Position numbers and translations under genes: made by a program. From an uncultured Ellagibacter sp. (GTDB taxonomy: Bacteria; Actinomycetota; Coriobacteriia; Coriobacteriales; Eggerthellaceae), in assembly GCA_934661105.1 (NCBI GenBank), contig CAKUIV010000110.1, positions 1-6,498 on the forward strand: DNA of 6,498 nucleotides, written 5' to 3'. Below the pieces are notes generated by a model, which saw nothing but the letters and a program-made list of their open reading frames with translations, made no database searches and was not told where the DNA came from. Positions 4,173 to 6,498 of this stretch are shown piece by piece (positions within the stretch are counted from its first letter, which is position 1; each line of letters begins with the position of its first letter).

Positions 4173-6498
4173 GCTTGTTCTTTCTTGTGGTTGCTTTCCT
4201 GCGCAAGGGGGCGCTTCCGGCGGTGTTCGAGCGTTCGCCACACGCAGAACGCAGCGACGCTTGCGATGCTGATGATTGCGCTCGGAATGAGGCCGGGCGT
4301 CATGTAATGAAGCTCGACGGTGTTTTCGCCTTCGGTGACATCGACGCCCAAGAGCCCGCCGTAGAGCTCGTGTATGGGCACTTCCTTGCCGTTCACCGTG
4401 GCGCTCCATCCTGCTTCATAGGGAATGGAAACGAGAAGCGTTTCGTCGCGTTGGGCGGTGAAGGTGGCGCTCACCTGGCCATTCGTAAACGATTTCAGCG
4501 AGAATCCCGTGGAATCGAGCTTTGCGAGCAGTGCGCGCATCTCGTCTACGTCGAGCGTTTCGGCTTTGATGGCGGCTTCGAGGGGCGCGTCGTAAAGCGC
4601 TTCCTTCACGTCGATCATGCGCTCGTGCTTGTTCTGCACCTTCTGGTTGGCGGGGGACGGCACGACCGTCACCTCGACGGTTTCGCCCGCGTCGAACGTT
4701 CCGGCGTACACGACGTTGCACGACCCGCGCCCGCCGACGTGCGCGATGGCGTTTCCGTTCACCTGTATGTCGCAGTAGATGCCGCTCTCCTCGATGTCGA
4801 GCTGGTAGATGCTGGGGAAGTACAGGAAGAGGGGTCCGGCGTTTGCCGTGGTGACGGTGAAGCTGCGCTGGTTGGCCGCGCTTTCGTCGGCGTCGGCGAC
4901 GAAAGCCTTATGGTAGAGGCCGCTCGCGTCCGCGCCCGTGGCGGATGCGTACATGGCAATCTGGTTCTTGAAGGGGTCGGCGCTCCATGTGTCGGTCGGT
5001 TCGTCGCCGGAGCCGTCGGTCGCGGCGCTCTCGTAGCCCTCCTCGTTCGCGAGGTTCGTCTCCTCGGGCGTTGCCGCGATACCGTAGCCGAGCGGCATCG
5101 ATGACGTGGTGGCCCAGTTTCGGTACTTCCCGTAAAGCTCGTGGGGGAAGCCCTCGGCAAGCTCGGTTTCGGGCGGCTGCACGTCGTCGATGACGTTCGT
5201 CACCGAAAGCAGCGAGTCCGCTGCTGTATTGGGGGATTGATACGCCGTGCCGAACGGGGTCTTCTTCGAGTACCCGAGGTGCATGAGAAGGCTCTGCACG
5301 CCGTTTTCCTGGGTCGACGAATACAGGTCGAACGATCCCGACCCGTCGAGCACGAGCGGCGTGCAGTCCGATCCATTGTACTTGGAGGATCCGTAGTACA
5401 CGCAGGTTTGCCCCGTTCGGGCGAAGCCGTTGTCGGTGGGGTAGTCCTCGTAGTACTTCTCGAGCTCGGCGATGCGATTCGAGTAACTGCTCGCGCTGAT
5501 GTTGCACACCCCGAACTGGGCCGCCGTGCCGAAGCACTGCTCGAAGGCGAACAGCACTGCCAGGCAAACGGCTCCCGCGCGCGCGAGGATGCGCGTCGCG
5601 CGCGGCGAGCGTGGTGCGGGCTTCTTCCGGGTGGGGTGTTCGCCATGTGCGGCAGTTGTTGCCGCAGGGGCGGCCGTCTCCGTGCGAACCATGAGCGCGA
5701 GGAAAACGGTGAAGCTTGCGATCAGGGCAAGCTCGAGCACGGCATTCGCGGCGCTCGGACGGAGCGACAGCGTGCGATACCACACGTTGAACGTGGCGCA
5801 TCCGAAGACGGCGAACGTCGCGATGCCGCCTTTCACCACAGCGCGCAGCGAGGTATGGCGGATGGGGCGGTTCGCGGGGTTGCCCTCGACGACAAGCGTC
5901 CTCCCCTTTCGCTCAAGGCAGAACGCGAGGCCCTCGAACGCGAGGGCGACCATCATGAGCAGCAGGAGGAACGCCATGCGCCCCGTGTAGGACGACTCGG
6001 GCACGAACCCGAGCCATACCGTGTTCAGCTGGATGACGACGAGCGACGCGGCGGGGATGCCGACGATGACCGCGCCTGCCGCTCGCAGCGCGCGCGAGCG
6101 CCTCGCGTCGGCGAAGAACACAGCGACTCCTACCAACACCAGGGCGGAAACCACGATCGCGGGAGTCGAGTTCGCGACGATGATGCCCGGGCGCGTGCCG
6201 ATCGCGAAGAAGTTCGCGTAGTCGAAGGGGTTCAGCGAGAACACGGTTCCCACAAGCGACGCGAGGCCGGCCCCCGACCCTTTGCCGCCCAGAAGTGCGA
6301 GCAGGGTGGGGAAGAGCACTACCGCGGAGGCGCCCACGGCGAGGATCATCGTCGCTGCGTAGCGCGCGCCTCGGCAAAGCAGCGGATGCTTTGCCCGCTG
6401 AGCACCCCCGTCCGTGGCGGCCTTGCTCGTTTCGCGCGCCTCGATGCGCATCCGCGCGTACTCGTAGAAGAAGTAGAAGATGGTGAAGAAACACACCA
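4169..6498 (-). CDS. YfhO-family multispanning membrane glycosyltransferase, 5' end outside window
   Basis: Large membrane protein of the YfhO family (GT-C-like), thought to transfer a lipid-linked sugar to an extracytoplasmic acceptor; in Bacillus and Listeria, YfhO proteins work with CsbB/GtrB-type enzymes to decorate lipoteichoic acid. 775 residues are visible, counted from the GTG at 6496. That GTG starts inside a membrane helix (MCFFTIFYFFYEY), so the true start and several N-terminal helices, which should carry the catalytic region, lie past the edge. Predicted membrane segments are near 1-14, 46-70, 111-129, 138-160, 173-193, 221-240, 251-271 and 303-325. A long outside domain (about 326-734) follows, with YfhO-like SPNTAADSLLSVTNVI (421-436) and, at its end, YEAGWSATVNGKEV (693-706) and GGLLGVDVTEGENTVELHY (713-731). 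A last helix (735-753) and a basic cytoplasmic tail close the protein. An acidic Gly/Ser/Glu-rich stretch at about 473-508 looks like a flexible loop. The loop at about 272-302 is Ala/Pro/Arg rich. The acceptor and sugar are unknown. The stop overlaps the GT2 start. Confidence 0.88.
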   Translation of the reverse strand, partial: VCFFTIFYFFYEYARMRIEARETSKAATDGGAQRAKHPLLCRGARYAATMILAVGASAVVLFPTLLALLGGKGSGAGLASLVGTVFSLNPFDYANFFAIGTRPGIIVANSTPAIVVSALVLVGVAVFFADARRSRALRAAGAVIVGIPAASLVVIQLNTVWLGFVPESSYTGRMAFLLLLMMVALAFEGLAFCLERKGRTLVVEGNPANRPIRHTSLRAVVKGGIATFAVFGCATFNVWYRTLSLRPSAANAVLELALIASFTVFLALMVRTETAAPAATTAAHGEHPTRKKPAPRSPRATRILARAGAVCLAVLFAFEQCFGTAAQFGVCNISASSYSNRIAELEKYYEDYPTDNGFARTGQTCVYYGSSKYNGSDCTPLVLDGSGSFDLYSSTQENGVQSLLMHLGYSKKTPFGTAYQSPNTAADSLLSVTNVIDDVQPPETELAEGFPHELYGKYRNWATTSSMPLGYGIAATPEETNLANEEGYESAATDGSGDEPTDTWSADPFKNQIAMYASATGADASGLYHKAFVADADESAANQRSFTVTTANAGPLFLYFPSIYQLDIEESGIYCDIQVNGNAIAHVGGRGSCNVVYAGTFDAGETVEVTVVPSPANQKVQNKHERMIDVKEALYDAPLEAAIKAETLDVDEMRALLAKLDSTGFSLKSFTNGQVSATFTAQRDETLLVSIPYEAGWSATVNGKEVPIHELYGGLLGVDVTEGENTVELHYMTPGLIPSAIISIASVAAFCVWRTLEHRRKRPLAQESNHKKEQA

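Noticed and set aside
4173..4409. N-terminal extension of the GT2 glycosyltransferase to an upstream ATG
   Set aside because: The added 79 residues are Arg/His-rich, lie over the YfhO coding frame and precede the normal GT2 start; the ATGA overlap start fits family length.
4175..5104. 309-residue open frame on the plus strand opposite the YfhO-type gene
   Set aside because: It lies wholly antisense to a well-supported gene, has no recognisable family features, and long antisense frames are expected in GC-rich coding DNA.

Overview
The window is high-GC bacterial DNA, densely packed with genes and with little intergenic space. The base composition, the Ada-AlkA/ogt gene pair (known from mycobacteria) and the rlmB-rae1 pair (known from Bacillus) fit a high-GC Gram-positive. 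My best guess is an actinobacterium of the Coriobacteriia/Eggerthellaceae type. That placement rests on general impression and gene content only; there is no rRNA or other marker here.

Left part (1-1720, plus strand): an alkylation-damage repair unit. A 3-methyladenine-type DNA glycosylase (AlkA) is fused behind an AraC/Ada-type DNA-binding domain and runs off the left edge. One base after its stop, with a good Shine-Dalgarno, comes ogt, an O6-alkylguanine-DNA alkyltransferase. One gene would excise alkylated bases and probably also sense damage; the other reverses O6-alkylguanine directly.

Middle (1721-3124, plus strand): a 112-base gap, AT-richer than its surroundings, holds a plausible sigma-70-type promoter and a short dyad. 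It is followed by rlmB (23S rRNA 2'-O-methyltransferase, SpoU/TrmH family) and, two bases after the rlmB stop, a NYN/PIN-like protein of the YacP/Rae1 family. This is a ribosome-centred pair: one modifies 23S rRNA, the other resembles a ribosome-dependent mRNA endonuclease.

Convergence point (3125-3197): a 73-base gap with a perfect 9-bp GC-rich inverted repeat, probably a shared terminator.

Right part (3198-6498, minus strand): a two-gene surface-polymer glycosylation operon. A large YfhO-family multispanning membrane protein, cut by the right edge, is followed with an ATGA overlap by a GtrB/CsbB-type polyprenyl-phosphate glycosyltransferase with two C-terminal membrane segments. The expected scheme is that the GT2 enzyme loads a sugar onto undecaprenyl phosphate in the cytoplasm, a flippase turns it over, and the YfhO-type enzyme transfers it to an extracellular acceptor.

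I found no tRNA, rRNA, CRISPR array, insertion sequence, prophage gene or long direct repeat. Nothing here is clearly a new system. The most interesting items are the YfhO/GtrB pair and the two operons whose architecture mirrors that of distant phyla or families.
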